A stretch of DNA of 64,000 bases from Phenylobacterium sp. (lineage in GTDB: Bacteria > Pseudomonadota > Alphaproteobacteria > Caulobacterales > Caulobacteraceae), in the NCBI GenBank assembly GCA_017991675.1, contig JAGOQB010000001.1, forward strand, positions 427,165-491,164, in the 5' to 3' direction. Positions within the stretch are counted from its first letter, which is position 1, and each line of letters starts with the position of its first letter. Below are positions 29,642 to 39,433 of the stretch, one piece after another. The notes under the pieces were generated by a model, which was given only the letters and a program-made list of their open reading frames with translations, was not told the DNA's origin and ran no database searches. The position numbers and the translations under genes were made by a program.

Positions 29642-30764
29642 TTAGGCGCCGACGCCGTCGCGGGTGTTGCCGACCCGCTGGGCCAGGGACGCGCCCATGA
29701 ACTCGTCGAGGTCGCCGTCGAGCACCCCTTGGGTGTCCGAGGTTTCGACGTTGGTCCGCAGGTCCTTCACCATCTGATACGGCTGCAAGACATAGCTGCG
29801 GATCTGGTGTCCCCAGCCGATATCGGTCTTCTGCTCGTTCAGGGCGGCGGCCTCGGCCTCGCGCTTCTGCAGCTCCAGTTCGTAGAGCCGCGCGCGCAGC
29901 ATCTTCCAGGCCTCGTCGCGGTTCTGGTGCTGCGAGCGCCCCATCTGGCACGCCACCACGACGCCGGTCGGGGTGTGCGTCAGGCGCACCGCCGAGTCGG
30001 TCTTGTTGATGTGCTGGCCGCCGGCGCCGGAGGCGCGGTAGGTGTCGGTACGCACGTCGGCCGGATTGATCTCGATCTCGATGGTGTCGTCGACCACCGG
30101 ATAGACCCAGACCGAGGCGAAACTGGTGTGGCGCTTGGCGGCCGCGTCGTAGGGCGAGATGCGCACCAGGCGGTGGACCCCGGCCTCGGTCTTCAGCCAG
30201 CCATAGGCGTTCGGTCCCTTGATCTGCAGGGTGACCGACTTGATGCCGGCCTGTTCGCCGGCGGTTTCTTCAAGGAAATCGACGCTCATCCCATGGGCGT
30301 TGGCCCAGCGGGTGTACATCCGCATCAGCATTCCGGCCCAGTCGTTGGACTCGGTGCCGCCGGCGCCGGAATTGATTTCCATGAAGGCGTCGTTGCCGTC
30401 CGCCTCGCCGGAGAGCAGCGCTTCCAGCTCGGCGCGCGCGGCGCGTTCCTTGATGGCTTTCAGCTGCTCGCGGGCCTCATCGAGGGTGGCTTCGTCGCCC
30501 TCCTCGTCGGCCATCTCGGCATAGCCGATCGCATCGGCCAGGTCGCGCTCCAGCGACTGGACGGCCTCGACAGAGGCGGCCAGCTTGGACCGTTCGCGGG
30601 TGATCGCCTGGGCGGCCGCGGCGTCGTCCCACAGGGTGGGGTCTTCGACGCGCGCGTTCAGCTCATCGAGCTTTCTTAGGGCCGGATCCCAGTCAAAGTC
30701 GCCTCCTGAGCAGTTCGATCGACTGCTCGATGTCGGCCTTGGAGGCCTCGACATCCGCTCTCAT
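29642..30764 (-). CDS. prfB: Peptide chain release factor 2 with programmed +1 frameshift
   Basis: RF2 releases peptides at UGA and UAA. The gene is read in two frames: 23 codons from ATG 30764 ([23 protein letters not shown]) end at an in-frame TGA (30695-30693); a +1 shift then continues at [12 protein letters not shown] to the stop at 29642, giving 373 residues. The GGQ catalytic loop ([15 protein letters not shown]) is intact. The recoding site AGGAGG-CGA-CTT-TGA-C matches the known prfB autoregulatory signal. It is downstream of mrcA on the same strand. Confidence 0.96.
30692..30707 (-). promoter_or_regulatory. prfB +1 frameshift signal
   Basis: On the minus strand AGGAGG (internal Shine-Dalgarno) is followed by three bases, then CTT TGA C. 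The spacing is identical to the E. coli prfB site (AGGGGG-UAU-CUU-UGA-C). When RF2 is scarce the ribosome pauses at UGA and slips +1, so RF2 controls its own synthesis. Confidence 0.95.
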
Positions 30765-30849
30765 GGGAATCTCCGAAACCAGAAAAATTCTGGAAGTCGC
30801 GGCAGATACCGCGGGCCGGTCCGCATGACAATGGCGGTGACCTTATTGC

Positions 30850-30930
30850 GCCCCCTCTGGGGGAGCTCCGGACCGCATGGTCCGGTGAGGGGGACTTTGA
30901 CTCCGTCAGCAGGCCCCCTCCGTCGCGCGG
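30850..30930. repeat. GCTCCGG/GAGGGGG intergenic repeat, copy 1
   Basis: It starts with a hairpin CCCCCTCTGGGGG, then GAGCTCCGGACCGCATGGTC, a GTGAGGGGGACTTTGACTCC segment and CGTCAGCAGGCCCCCTCCGT. The reverse complement of 59619-59733 has the same order of segments with about 80% identity by eye. Confidence 0.65.
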
Positions 30931-30969
30931 GCTGCGCCCCTGAGGCAGCGCAATCACATATGAATTGGT

Positions 30970-31076
30970 TCGTCATGGCCGAGCCGGCAGGTCCCGGCCA
31001 TCCATAGACGCCGAGCCTGGCCGAATTCCGCAGCGCATATGGATCCCCGGCACGCATGCGCGGCCGGGGATGACGA
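30970..31076. repeat. About 107-bp palindromic intergenic repeat (TCGTCAT ends), copy 2
   Basis: It begins TCGTCATGGCCGAGCCGG and ends GCCGGGGATGACGA. It shares ends and the CCGGCCATCCATA segment with 26364-26467. Confidence 0.65.
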
Positions 31077-31133
31077 CCTGCGGCAGGTGCGTCGAGACGA
31101 TATGCGATTGCCCTGGCGACGGATCGATGGACC

Positions 31134-33515
31134 TCAGTACAGCCCGCTCATATCGTCCTTCTTCGGCGGCGGCGCGGCGGCCGGCGCCGGGCTGGTCAGC
31201 TGTCCGTCCGGCCAGACCTGGTCATAGGGCTGCGGCCCGCCCACCGGCATGCCGCCCATCGGCGCGACGATCGGCTTCGGCTCGGTCCCCGGGCGGAACG
31301 CCTCGCGGATGCCGCGCACGGTCGCGAACTTGGCGTTCTTGGGCGCCTTGAACTCGTCCTTCGGCAGGTCCTTGGTCGCGGCCTGCATGAACTCGATAAA
31401 GATCGGCACCGCCGCCTGGGTGCCGGTCTCGCCATTGCCCAGGCTGCGGTTGTCGTCGAAGCCGACGAACACCCCGGCCACGATCTGCGGCGTGAAGCCG
31501 ACGAACCAAGCGCTGCGGTACTCATTGGTGGTGCCGGTCTTGCCGCCCACCGGGCGGTTCAGCACCAGGGCCGAGGTCGCGGTGCCGCGCTGAACCACGC
31601 CTTGCAACATCGAGGTCACCTGGTAGGCGGTGATCGGATCCATGACCTGCTCGCCGCCCGGCGCGACCCGCGGGCTCTCGTCGCCGTTGAAGCCGGCCAG
31701 GCAGCGCGGGCAGTCGCGCTTGTCGGCGCGGAAGATGGTCTCGCCGTTGCGGTCCTGGACCAGCTCGATCAGGTGCGGCTCGATCCGCCGCCCGCCGTTG
31801 ACGAACGAGGCGTAGGCCGCGGTCAGCTTGAACGGCGTGGTCTCCCCGGCCCCGAGCGCCATGGCCAGCACGTTGTCCATGCGCTTGGCCACGCCCATCT
31901 TCACGGCCAGGTCGCTGATCTTGCGCATCCCCACGCCCTGGGCCAGGCGTACGGTCATGGCGTTGCGCGACAGCTCCAGGCCGCGCCGCAGGGTCAGAGC
32001 CCCGTAGTAGCGGCGATTGTAGTTCTCCGGCGTCCAGGCCTGGCCGCCGGCCCCGCGCAGGGTGATCGCCGAGTCCATCACCACGCTGGACGGCGTGTAG
32101 CCGTTCTCCAGTGCCGCGGCGTAGACGATCGGCTTGAACGCCGAGCCGGGCTGGCGCATCGCCTGGGTCGCGCGATTGAAGTTCGACAGCGAGAACGAAT
32201 ACCCGCCGACCATCGCCAGCACGCGGCCGGAATAGGGCTCCATCGCCACCAGCGCCCCATTGACCGCCGGGATCTGGCGCAGCCGGAAGCCCGAACCGCC
32301 CTCGACCGGCTCGACGAACACCAGGTCGCCGGACCGCAGGCCCTTGCCGGCCCGCGCCCAGGCCACGTCCTGGCCGACGATCGAGCCGGTGGTCCCCTCG
32401 CCGGCCACCCGCACCCGGACATTGCCGCCCGAGACGTCGGTGACCAGCGCCGCGCGCCAGCCGCGCCGTTCCGACGGCGGGCTCTTCTGCTTGGCGACCG
32501 CTTCCCAGCCCTCGGCGGTGTCGACGTGGCCCCAGGCCCCGCGCCAGCCGTGACGGCGGTCGTACTGTTCCAGGCCGTTCATCAGCGCCACCCGCGCCGC
32601 CGTCTGCAGCTGCGGGTCGAGGGTGGTGCGCATATAATAGCCGCCCTCGTTCAGGCGCTGGCCCATGGTCGCCAGGCCCCGCCGGCGCACTTCCTCGACG
32701 AAGAAGTCGGCGTCCCGGTACTTGGCCCGCGTCGGGGCCTTCTGGACCTTGAGGTCCTCGCGCTTGGCGGCCTCGGCCTCGGCGCGGCTGACCCAGCCCA
32801 GCTCGGCCATCTGGTCCAGCACCCAGTTGCGGCGGGCCATGGCCTGGGCCTTGCGGCGGATCGGGTGATAGTTGTCGGGTCCCTTGGGCAGCGAGGCCAG
32901 ATAGGCGCACTCGGCCAGGCTCAGGTCGCTGATCGACTTGCCGAAATAGTTGTAGGCCGCAGCCCCGACGCCGTACGAGCGATAGCCGAGCCAGATCTCG
33001 TTCAGATAGAGCTCGAGGATCTGCTCCTTGTTCAGCGTCTGCTCCAGGCGCCCGGCCAGGATCGCCTCCTTGAGCTTGCGCCCGACCGTCGCCTCGCTGG
33101 TCAGCAGGACGTTCTTGGCGACCTGCTGGGTGATGGTCGAGCCGCCCTCAAGGCGGCGGCCGTTCACCGCGTTCATGACGTTCTTCATCATGGCCCGGGT
33201 CAGGCCCATGGCGTCGACGCCGCCGTGGCTGAAGAAGTTGCGGTCCTCAGCGGCCAGGAACGCCTGGGCCAGCTGCGGCGGCATGTTGTCGTACGGCACG
33301 TAGATGCGGCGCTCGCGCGAAAACTCGCCGATCAGCACCCCGTCCCACGCATAGGCGCGCGTCGCCGTCGGCGGCCGATAGTCGGCCAGATCCGAGGCGT
33401 CGGGCATGTCGTGGAACAACCATGCGGCATAGATGGCGATGGCGAATCCAGCCACCGCGACTGCGCTCAGCACGGTGACGCCGGCGATCGCGATCCATCT
33501 CTCGGGGGGCTTCAA
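31134..33515 (-). CDS. mrcA: Penicillin-binding protein 1A (bifunctional transglycosylase/transpeptidase)
   Basis: Inner-membrane peptidoglycan synthase of 793 residues. One N-terminal membrane segment (about 9-33) is followed by the GT51 domain (AEDRNFFSHGGVD, GGSTITQQVAKN, KEAILAGRLEQTL, ELYLNEIWLG). The transpeptidase domain has SxxK in QPGSAFKPI, SRN in LELSRNAMT and KTG in GGKTGTTNE. The C-terminus is Pro-rich. The start is TTG with GGAGGT eight bases upstream. It lies between amiC and prfB on the same strand, an order also known in Caulobacter. A cysteine pair (RDCPRCLAG) typical of alphaproteobacterial PBP1A is present. Confidence 0.95.
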   Translation of the reverse strand: MKPPERWIAIAGVTVLSAVAVAGFAIAIYAAWLFHDMPDASDLADYRPPTATRAYAWDGVLIGEFSRERRIYVPYDNMPPQLAQAFLAAEDRNFFSHGGVDAMGLTRAMMKNVMNAVNGRRLEGGSTITQQVAKNVLLTSEATVGRKLKEAILAGRLEQTLNKEQILELYLNEIWLGYRSYGVGAAAYNYFGKSISDLSLAECAYLASLPKGPDNYHPIRRKAQAMARRNWVLDQMAELGWVSRAEAEAAKREDLKVQKAPTRAKYRDADFFVEEVRRRGLATMGQRLNEGGYYMRTTLDPQLQTAARVALMNGLEQYDRRHGWRGAWGHVDTAEGWEAVAKQKSPPSERRGWRAALVTDVSGGNVRVRVAGEGTTGSIVGQDVAWARAGKGLRSGDLVFVEPVEGGSGFRLRQIPAVNGALVAMEPYSGRVLAMVGGYSFSLSNFNRATQAMRQPGSAFKPIVYAAALENGYTPSSVVMDSAITLRGAGGQAWTPENYNRRYYGALTLRRGLELSRNAMTVRLAQGVGMRKISDLAVKMGVAKRMDNVLAMALGAGETTPFKLTAAYASFVNGGRRIEPHLIELVQDRNGETIFRADKRDCPRCLAGFNGDESPRVAPGGEQVMDPITAYQVTSMLQGVVQRGTATSALVLNRPVGGKTGTTNEYRSAWFVGFTPQIVAGVFVGFDDNRSLGNGETGTQAAVPIFIEFMQAATKDLPKDEFKAPKNAKFATVRGIREAFRPGTEPKPIVAPMGGMPVGGPQPYDQVWPDGQLTSPAPAAAPPPKKDDMSGLY

Positions 33516-33612
33516 ACTGACCGACCTCCGCGGGGGCGCGCCCCGTCCGCTCAGGCTGGTCTAGCGTGCATCGCGCCGGGCGCCAACGGCCCTGCGTCGG
33601 CGTGGCGCGGCG

Positions 33613-34803
33613 TCAGTTGGACGCCAGCTTGGTCGGCTGGCCGAAATAGTCGTCGATGGCTTCGGCGACCGAGCCCATCAGCCGGTTGCGCTTGCCCGGA
33701 TCACGCAGCACCGCCTCGTCGGCGGCGTTGGTCAGGAAGCCCATCTCCAGCAGCACGGCCGGAACGTCAGGCGCCAGCAGCACGGCCAGGCCGGCCTCGC
33801 GGTGGCTGCGGCGCAGCAGCGGCTGGTGATCGCTCACCCGCTCCAGCAGCACTTCGGCGAAGGTGGCCGAGCGGTTGCGGGTCATGCGCTGGGTCAGGTC
33901 CAACAAGATGGTCGAAACCCCATGGTCCCCATGGCTGCCGGCCTGCATGAACCAATCGTCCTTGCTGACGAACTTGGCCGAACGGGAGGTCGCGCGGTCG
34001 GCGAGAGTATAGACGCTGGCCCCGCGCAGGCTCGGATCGGTGCCCGAGTCGGCGTGCAGCGAGATGAACAGGTCGGCGTCCGCGCGGCGGGCGATCTGCA
34101 CGCGCACGGCGTGATCGACATAGACGTCGGCGTCGCGGGTCATGACCACCTTGTAGCGGCCGCTCTTCTCCAGCTGGCTTTTCAGCGCGCGCGCTGCGGC
34201 CAGGGTGACGTCCTTTTCGTTGCCGTCTGCGCCCTTGGTGCCGGGGTCCTTGCCGCCGTGGCCCGCGTCGATGACGATGACCTTCTTCAGCGGCAGCGCG
34301 GCCTTGGTCGACTTGACCGGCGCCGAAATGAAGCGCGGCCCGCCGCCCTGGGCGACCTTCACGCTCGACGGGGCCTTGGCCGCCAGGTCGATCACATAGC
34401 GATAGTTGGCGACGCCGTCGGCCGGCGGCAGGAGGAAGCGGCGCTTGATCACCGCGTCGTCGGCCAGGTCGATGCGCAGCCGCGCGCCGCTGGTGGTGTC
34501 GTCCACCACCCAGGCCTTCACCAGGCCGAGCCCGCCGCCCTGCAGCTGGTTGTCAACCGACACCCCCGGCAGGTTCAGCACCACGCGGCGGTCGCCCCGC
34601 CCGTCGGAAGCCACCTTGCCGGTCGCCGATTTGTCGAGATCGATGACGATGCGGGTTTCCGTGCGGTCGCCGCCGAGCCGGACCTTCAGCACGTCGGCCT
34701 TGGCGCCCGCGGCCTGCGCTCCGGCGACGATCGCCAGGCAGCAGACCACAGCGCCGACTGCCGCCAGCACGCTTCGTCCGCCGATCCTGAACCTGCCGCC
34801 CAT
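33613..34803 (-). CDS. amiC: N-acetylmuramoyl-L-alanine amidase with AMIN domain
   Basis: Exported amidase of about 396 residues that cuts peptide stems from MurNAc during cell separation. Signal peptide (SVLAAVGAVVCCLAIVAGAQA), then an AMIN domain (about 40-150, septal targeting), then Amidase_3 (about 175-385). Zn site residues appear in VIDAGHGGKDPG, GNEKDV and FISLHADSG, and the catalytic Glu in LLEMGFLTN. It precedes mrcA by about 97 bases. The start at 34803 is chosen over ATG 34824, which has no ribosome site. Confidence 0.92.
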   Translation of the reverse strand: MGGRFRIGGRSVLAAVGAVVCCLAIVAGAQAAGAKADVLKVRLGGDRTETRIVIDLDKSATGKVASDGRGDRRVVLNLPGVSVDNQLQGGGLGLVKAWVVDDTTSGARLRIDLADDAVIKRRFLLPPADGVANYRYVIDLAAKAPSSVKVAQGGGPRFISAPVKSTKAALPLKKVIVIDAGHGGKDPGTKGADGNEKDVTLAAARALKSQLEKSGRYKVVMTRDADVYVDHAVRVQIARRADADLFISLHADSGTDPSLRGASVYTLADRATSRSAKFVSKDDWFMQAGSHGDHGVSTILLDLTQRMTRNRSATFAEVLLERVSDHQPLLRRSHREAGLAVLLAPDVPAVLLEMGFLTNAADEAVLRDPGKRNRLMGSVAEAIDDYFGQPTKLASN

Positions 34804-35221
34804 ACGCGCAGCCCCGTTACACATTTTATACCGTCACACCCATATAGACCGCAGCGGCGTGGACAAACGGTTAACCGTCTCCTTACGCCGCCGCATTGTG
34901 GCGGGCGGCTTTCCTTTTCGCCGCCAGTGTTGCAATGTCCGCCCGCGCTGGACCGTGCGCGCCTTGCGTCGCAGGGCCGCGGCCCGCGCGACACACCCCG
35001 CGTCGGTTTCGCCATCTTCGGCGACCACGCGCCATCCGATCCGCGCTTAACGTTAGGCGCGCCTGGGAACACACCAATGGGCAGCGCCGCTCGAGCCCAA
35101 TTTCGGCCTACCGCCCGCCTTGCCGGCTTCGGCATTGCGATGGGCGGTGGCGTGCGCGCCCTCCTGACAGACCGGCGGCGCCCGAGCCGAGAGCTCGCGG
35201 CGCGCCTCGGAGACGTACTTG
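34804..35221. other. Divergent amiC/rne control region and long rne leader
   Basis: About 418 bases without a supported gene. In E. coli and relatives the rne 5' leader is long and used for autoregulation by RNase E; this region could serve likewise. A TTAACGTTA palindrome lies near 35047-35055. I could not place promoters with confidence. Confidence 0.5.
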
Positions 35222-37861
35222 ATGTCCAAGAAGATGTTGATCGACGCCGCACACGCCGAAGAGACGCGTGTCGTGGTGGTCGACGGACCGCGTGTTGAAG
35301 AATTCGATTTCGAGAGCCAGAACCGCAAACAACTCAGAGGCAATATCTATCTCGCCAAGGTGACGCGCGTTGAGCCGTCGCTGCAGGCTGCCTTTATCGA
35401 GTACGGCGGCAATCGCCACGGCTTCCTGGCCTTCAACGAAATCCACCCCGACTACTACCAGATCCCGGTCGCCGACCGCGAAGCGCTCATGCGCGAAGAG
35501 GCCGACGAAGAGGACGAAGTCGAATCGCGCGCCCGCTCGGGCGACGACGAGGACGAAGACGCCGTCGACGCCGACGACGACGACGTCATGGAAGAAGAAG
35601 TCGCGCGTCGCCGCCGCCGGCTGATGCGCCGCTACAAGATCCAGGAAGTGATCCGCCGCCGGCAGATCATGCTGGTCCAGGTCGTCAAGGAAGAGCGCGG
35701 CAACAAGGGCGCGGCCCTGACCACCTACCTCTCGCTGGCTGGCCGCTACGGCGTCCTGATGCCCAACACCGCCCGCGGCGGCGGCATCAGCCGCAAGATC
35801 ACCGCGGCCACCGACCGCAAGCGCCTGAAGGGCGTGGTCCAGAGCCTGGACGTGCCGGAAGGCATGGGCCTGATCGTCCGCACGGCCGGCGCCAAGCGCA
35901 CCAAGGCCGAGATCAAGCGCGACTACGAGTACCTCCTGCGCCTGTGGGAGAACATCCGCGACACCACCCTGCATTCCGTGGCCCCGGCCCTCATCTACGA
36001 GGAAGAGGACCTGGTGAAGCGGACCATCCGCGACCTCTACGACAAGGACATCGACGAAGTCTGGGTCGAGGGCGAGGCCGGCTTCAAGGAAGCGCGTGAA
36101 TTCATGCGCATGCTCATGCCGTCCCAGGCCAAGAAGGTGCAGCCGTACCGCGAGGCCACCCCGCTGTTCGTCAAGCACCGGGTCGAGGACCACCTCAGCC
36201 AAATCTATTCGCCGGTCGTGCCGCTGCGCTCGGGCGGCTACCTGGTGATCAACCAGACCGAGGCCCTGGTCGCCATCGACGTGAACTCCGGCCGCGCCAC
36301 GCGCGAGCGGAACATCGAGGCCACCGCCCTCAAGACCAATATGGAAGCGGCCGAAGAAGCCGCCCGCCAGCTGCGCCTGCGCGACCTGGCCGGCCTGATC
36401 GTCATCGACTTCATCGACATGGATGAAGCCAAGAACAACCGGGCCGTCGAAAAGAAGCTCAAGGACGCGCTGAAGGACGACCGCGCCCGCGTCCAGATGG
36501 GCAAGATCTCGACCTTCGGCCTGATGGAGATCAGCCGCCAGCGCCGCCGTTCCGGCGTGCTGGAAGGCACCACCCACGTCTGCGAGCACTGCGCCGGCAC
36601 CGGCCGCGTGCGCTCGGTCGAGTCGAGCGCCCTGTCGGCCCTGCGCGCCGTCGAGATCGAGGCCCTGAAGGGCGGCGGCGAAGCCACCCTCAAGGTGCCG
36701 CGCGCCGTCGGGCTCTACATTCTCAACGAGAAGCGCAACCATCTGGCGCGTCTGCATGAGAGCCTTGGCCTGTTCATTACGATCGCCATCGACGACGCCC
36801 TGGCCCATGCCGACCACGAGATCGAGCGCACCGCCAGCGAGACCCGTCCCGAGCACGTGGCCCTGATCCATCACGCCCCGGTCCAGCCCTATCAGCCGGT
36901 CGAGGACGACTTCGACGACGAGGCGTTCGAGGACGAGATCGAGGACGAGGAAGACGAAGACGCCGACATCGAGCGCGAGGCCACCGACGACGACGAGGCC
37001 GAGCATCGCTTCCAGGACCACGAGGCCGATGGCGACGAACGCGGCGGGCGCCGTGGCCGCCGCCGCCGCCGCCGCGGCCGCCGCGAAGGTGAACCGGTCG
37101 AGGCCCGCGAGGGCGGCGAACGCCCGGCCCGCGAGGTTCGCGAGGATCGCGACAATGACGATGGCGGACGCCGCCGCCGCCGTGGCCGCCGCGGCGGTCG
37201 CCGGATGCGCGACGACGGCCGTCCGGCCGACATGTTCGCCTGGACCCGTCCCTGGGTGCCGTACGGCGACGACCCCTTCGTGTGGCACGATCCGTCGGAA
37301 GACTTCCCGGCGGCCCGCGCGCCGGCCCAGACGCCGGCTCCGGCCAACGACGCCGCTCCGGCCGCGGCTGAAGCCGTCGCCCCGGCGCCGAGCGTGAGCG
37401 ACGACCAGCCGCACGTCGAACTGGACGTCTGGGTCGAGCTGCCGGCCGTCGAGGACAAGCCGAAGAAGGCCCGCTCGCGTCGCAGCCGCGGCCGCGGCAA
37501 GGGCGAAGCGTCTGAGGCCGAAGCCGTCGCCGAAGCGCCTGAGGCCGTCGAAGTGGTCGAGGTGGTCGAGGCCGTCGCCGAACCGGAACCGGCTCCCGAG
37601 CCGGCCGCGGCCGAGCCGGAAGCCAAGCCCGCCAAGAAACCGCGCGCCCGCCGCACCAAGGCCGCCGCTGCCGCCGAAGCCGCGGCCGCCGAGCCGGTGG
37701 TCGAGGCCGCTCCGGCCGAGCCGGTCGCCGAATCGGCTCCGGAACCGGCGCCGGAGCCGGAACCGGCCCCCGTGGCGGCTCCGGTCGCGCGTGAGCCCGA
37801 TCCGAACGAGATCAACGCTCCGCCGCCGGTTCCGAAAAAGGGCTGGTGGCGCCGGGGCTAA
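35222..37861 (+). CDS. rne: Ribonuclease E
   Basis: Essential endoribonuclease and degradosome scaffold, 879 residues. An S1 domain (about 37-170) carries a long acidic insert (about 88-125, EADEEDEVES...DADDDD). The DNase I-like catalytic site has D353 in AIDVNSG and D396 in VIDFIDM, and the Zn-link is C454-E-H-C457. After about residue 560 the chain is disordered with acidic blocks, Arg-rich blocks ([12 protein letters not shown]) and Ala/Pro/Glu repeats. It ends VPKKGWWRRG; the GWW tail is the known PNPase-binding element of Caulobacter RNase E. ATG 35222 follows GGAGACGTACTTG. A strong hairpin follows the stop. Confidence 0.97.
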   Translation: MSKKMLIDAAHAEETRVVVVDGPRVEEFDFESQNRKQLRGNIYLAKVTRVEPSLQAAFIEYGGNRHGFLAFNEIHPDYYQIPVADREALMREEADEEDEVESRARSGDDEDEDAVDADDDDVMEEEVARRRRRLMRRYKIQEVIRRRQIMLVQVVKEERGNKGAALTTYLSLAGRYGVLMPNTARGGGISRKITAATDRKRLKGVVQSLDVPEGMGLIVRTAGAKRTKAEIKRDYEYLLRLWENIRDTTLHSVAPALIYEEEDLVKRTIRDLYDKDIDEVWVEGEAGFKEAREFMRMLMPSQAKKVQPYREATPLFVKHRVEDHLSQIYSPVVPLRSGGYLVINQTEALVAIDVNSGRATRERNIEATALKTNMEAAEEAARQLRLRDLAGLIVIDFIDMDEAKNNRAVEKKLKDALKDDRARVQMGKISTFGLMEISRQRRRSGVLEGTTHVCEHCAGTGRVRSVESSALSALRAVEIEALKGGGEATLKVPRAVGLYILNEKRNHLARLHESLGLFITIAIDDALAHADHEIERTASETRPEHVALIHHAPVQPYQPVEDDFDDEAFEDEIEDEEDEDADIEREATDDDEAEHRFQDHEADGDERGGRRGRRRRRRGRREGEPVEAREGGERPAREVREDRDNDDGGRRRRRGRRGGRRMRDDGRPADMFAWTRPWVPYGDDPFVWHDPSEDFPAARAPAQTPAPANDAAPAAAEAVAPAPSVSDDQPHVELDVWVELPAVEDKPKKARSRRSRGRGKGEASEAEAVAEAPEAVEVVEVVEAVAEPEPAPEPAAAEPEAKPAKKPRARRTKAAAAAEAAAAEPVVEAAPAEPVAESAPEPAPEPEPAPVAAPVAREPDPNEINAPPPVPKKGWWRRG

Positions 37862-37878
37862 CCCTGGGCTGTGACAAC

Positions 37879-37911
37879 GGAAACCGGCTCGCGCCATGCG
37901 AGCCGGTTTCC
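37879..37911 (+). terminator. Long perfect hairpin after rne
   Basis: GGAAACCGGCTCGC pairs perfectly with GCGAGCCGGTTTCC (14 bp, 5-base loop), 17 bases after the rne stop. It lacks a U-tract, but its length and position favour a terminator or 3'-end stabiliser. Confidence 0.65.
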
Positions 37912-37978
37912 AGTCCGTCTGAAGCGCGTTAGGCTTCCATATCTGGGGCTTTGCGGGGGGCGCTTGGAGTTGTTCGGC

Positions 37979-39382
37979 ATGGCGTTCCCTGCCCGTTCGG
38001 TCTCGAGAATCGCTCTGGCCGCGGTGACGGCCCTCAGCCTGACCCTGCAGGCCGCGCCGGTTCGCGCCGAAGAAGGCATGTCGCTCATCCGCGACACCGA
38101 GATCGAAGAGATCCTGCGCAAGGATTCCGAACCGATCTTCAAGGCCGCTGGCGTCGACTCCAAGTCCATCGAGATCCTGCTGATCGGGTCGAAGGATCTC
38201 AACGCCTTCGCCGGCCCCGGCACCATGGGGGTGTTCACCGGCCTGATCCTCGAATCCGAGAACCCCAACCAGCTCCAGGGCGTCATCGCCCACGAAGTCG
38301 GCCACCTGGCCGCCGGCCACTCGGCCCGCTCGGGAGAGATGACTTCGGCCGGCATGACGCCGTTCCTGCTGACCATGGGATTGGGCGTGCTGGCCGCGCT
38401 CGCCGGCTCGGGCGAAGGCGCCGCCGGGCTGATCGGCAGCGCCAGCTACTTCGGAACCCTCGGGGCCATGGGCTATAGTCGCGAGCAGGAAAGCCGCGCC
38501 GACCAGGCGGGGGCCGCCATCCTCGAACGCGCCGGCCTGTCGGGTAAGGGCCTCGTCGAGTTCTTCGACAACTTCCGCTACCAGGAGGTCTTCCAGGAAG
38601 CGCGGCGCTTCGCTTACTTCCGCTCCCACCCGCTGTCGTCCTCGCGGATCGAGGCGCTGCGCCATCGGGTCGAGCAGAACGCCCACTACGACACCCCTGA
38701 CACGCCGGAAGCGATTTCCGAGCACGAGATCATGAAGGCGAAGCTGGACGGGTTCATCAATCCGACCGTCGCCATCACCAAGTACGACGAGAAGAACACG
38801 TCCTATCCGGCGCGCTACGCCCGGGCCATCGCCTACTACCAGATGAAGCAGCCCGATCAGTCGCTGAAGATGATCGACGCCCTGCTCGCCGAACAGCCGA
38901 ATAACCCCTACCTCTGGGAACTCAAGGGCCAGGTGCTGTTCGAGTTCGGCCGCGCCGAGGAGGCCGAAGCCCCGCAGCGCAAGTCGGTCGAGCTGAAGCC
39001 GGACGCGCCGCTGCTGCGCATCAACCTCGGCCAGACCCTGATCGCTCTGGAGGACAAGGCCAAGGTCGAGGAAGGCGTCGGCGAACTGCGCAAGGCGCTG
39101 ACCCAGGAGCACGACAACGCCACCGCATGGCGCATTCTGGCCCAGGCCTACGACAAGCAGGGCAAGGAGGGCCTCGCCCGCTTGGCCACCGGCGAGTACT
39201 TCTTCGCGACGGGCGATGCGAACCAGGCCCGGGTCTTCGCCATGCGCGCCCGGGAAAAACTCGATAAGGACACCCCCGAATGGCGGCGCGCCACCGACAT
39301 CGTCCTGACCTCCAACCCCAGCAAGGACGACCTGAAGGATCTCGCGTCCGAGGGCTCGATCAACCGCCGCTCCTCCCGCTAA
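37979..39382 (+). CDS. Periplasmic M48 metalloprotease with TPRs (BepA-like)
   Basis: Exported Zn protease of 467 residues resembling BepA/YfgC, which guards outer-membrane protein assembly. Signal peptide (IALAAVTALSLTLQAAPVRA), M48 domain with H105-E-x-x-H109 in AHEVGHLAAGHS and a third ligand in SREQESRADQ, then TPR-like helices in the C-terminal half (ARAIAYYQMKQPDQSLKMID and similar). The start was chosen for the signal peptide. It is followed by a DsbA-like gene 51 bases on, so the two may be cotranscribed. Confidence 0.9.
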   Translation: MAFPARSVSRIALAAVTALSLTLQAAPVRAEEGMSLIRDTEIEEILRKDSEPIFKAAGVDSKSIEILLIGSKDLNAFAGPGTMGVFTGLILESENPNQLQGVIAHEVGHLAAGHSARSGEMTSAGMTPFLLTMGLGVLAALAGSGEGAAGLIGSASYFGTLGAMGYSREQESRADQAGAAILERAGLSGKGLVEFFDNFRYQEVFQEARRFAYFRSHPLSSSRIEALRHRVEQNAHYDTPDTPEAISEHEIMKAKLDGFINPTVAITKYDEKNTSYPARYARAIAYYQMKQPDQSLKMIDALLAEQPNNPYLWELKGQVLFEFGRAEEAEAPQRKSVELKPDAPLLRINLGQTLIALEDKAKVEEGVGELRKALTQEHDNATAWRILAQAYDKQGKEGLARLATGEYFFATGDANQARVFAMRAREKLDKDTPEWRRATDIVLTSNPSKDDLKDLASEGSINRRSSR

Positions 39383-39433
39383 ACGGGCCGAAAGGCCTTC
39401 GCAAAGCCACGCTTCTCACCTAATTGGCCTGAC

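Larger units (their letters stand above)
30765..31133. other. 369-base intergenic region made largely of repeats
   Basis: Between mrcA and prfB. It holds a copy of the CCCCCTCTGGGGGAGCTCCGG repeat (30850-30930), a copy of the TCGTCAT-ended repeat (30970-31076) and the prfB leader. No gene is supported. Confidence 0.7.

Noticed and set aside
35108-39112. A continuous open frame of about 1,330 codons antisense to rne and the M48 protease gene
   Set aside because: Its protein is an artefact of high GC and biased codons (His/Ala/Val/Gly-rich, no domain). The sense genes have clear motifs. Similar antisense frames over suf, parE, parC and others were left out for the same reason.
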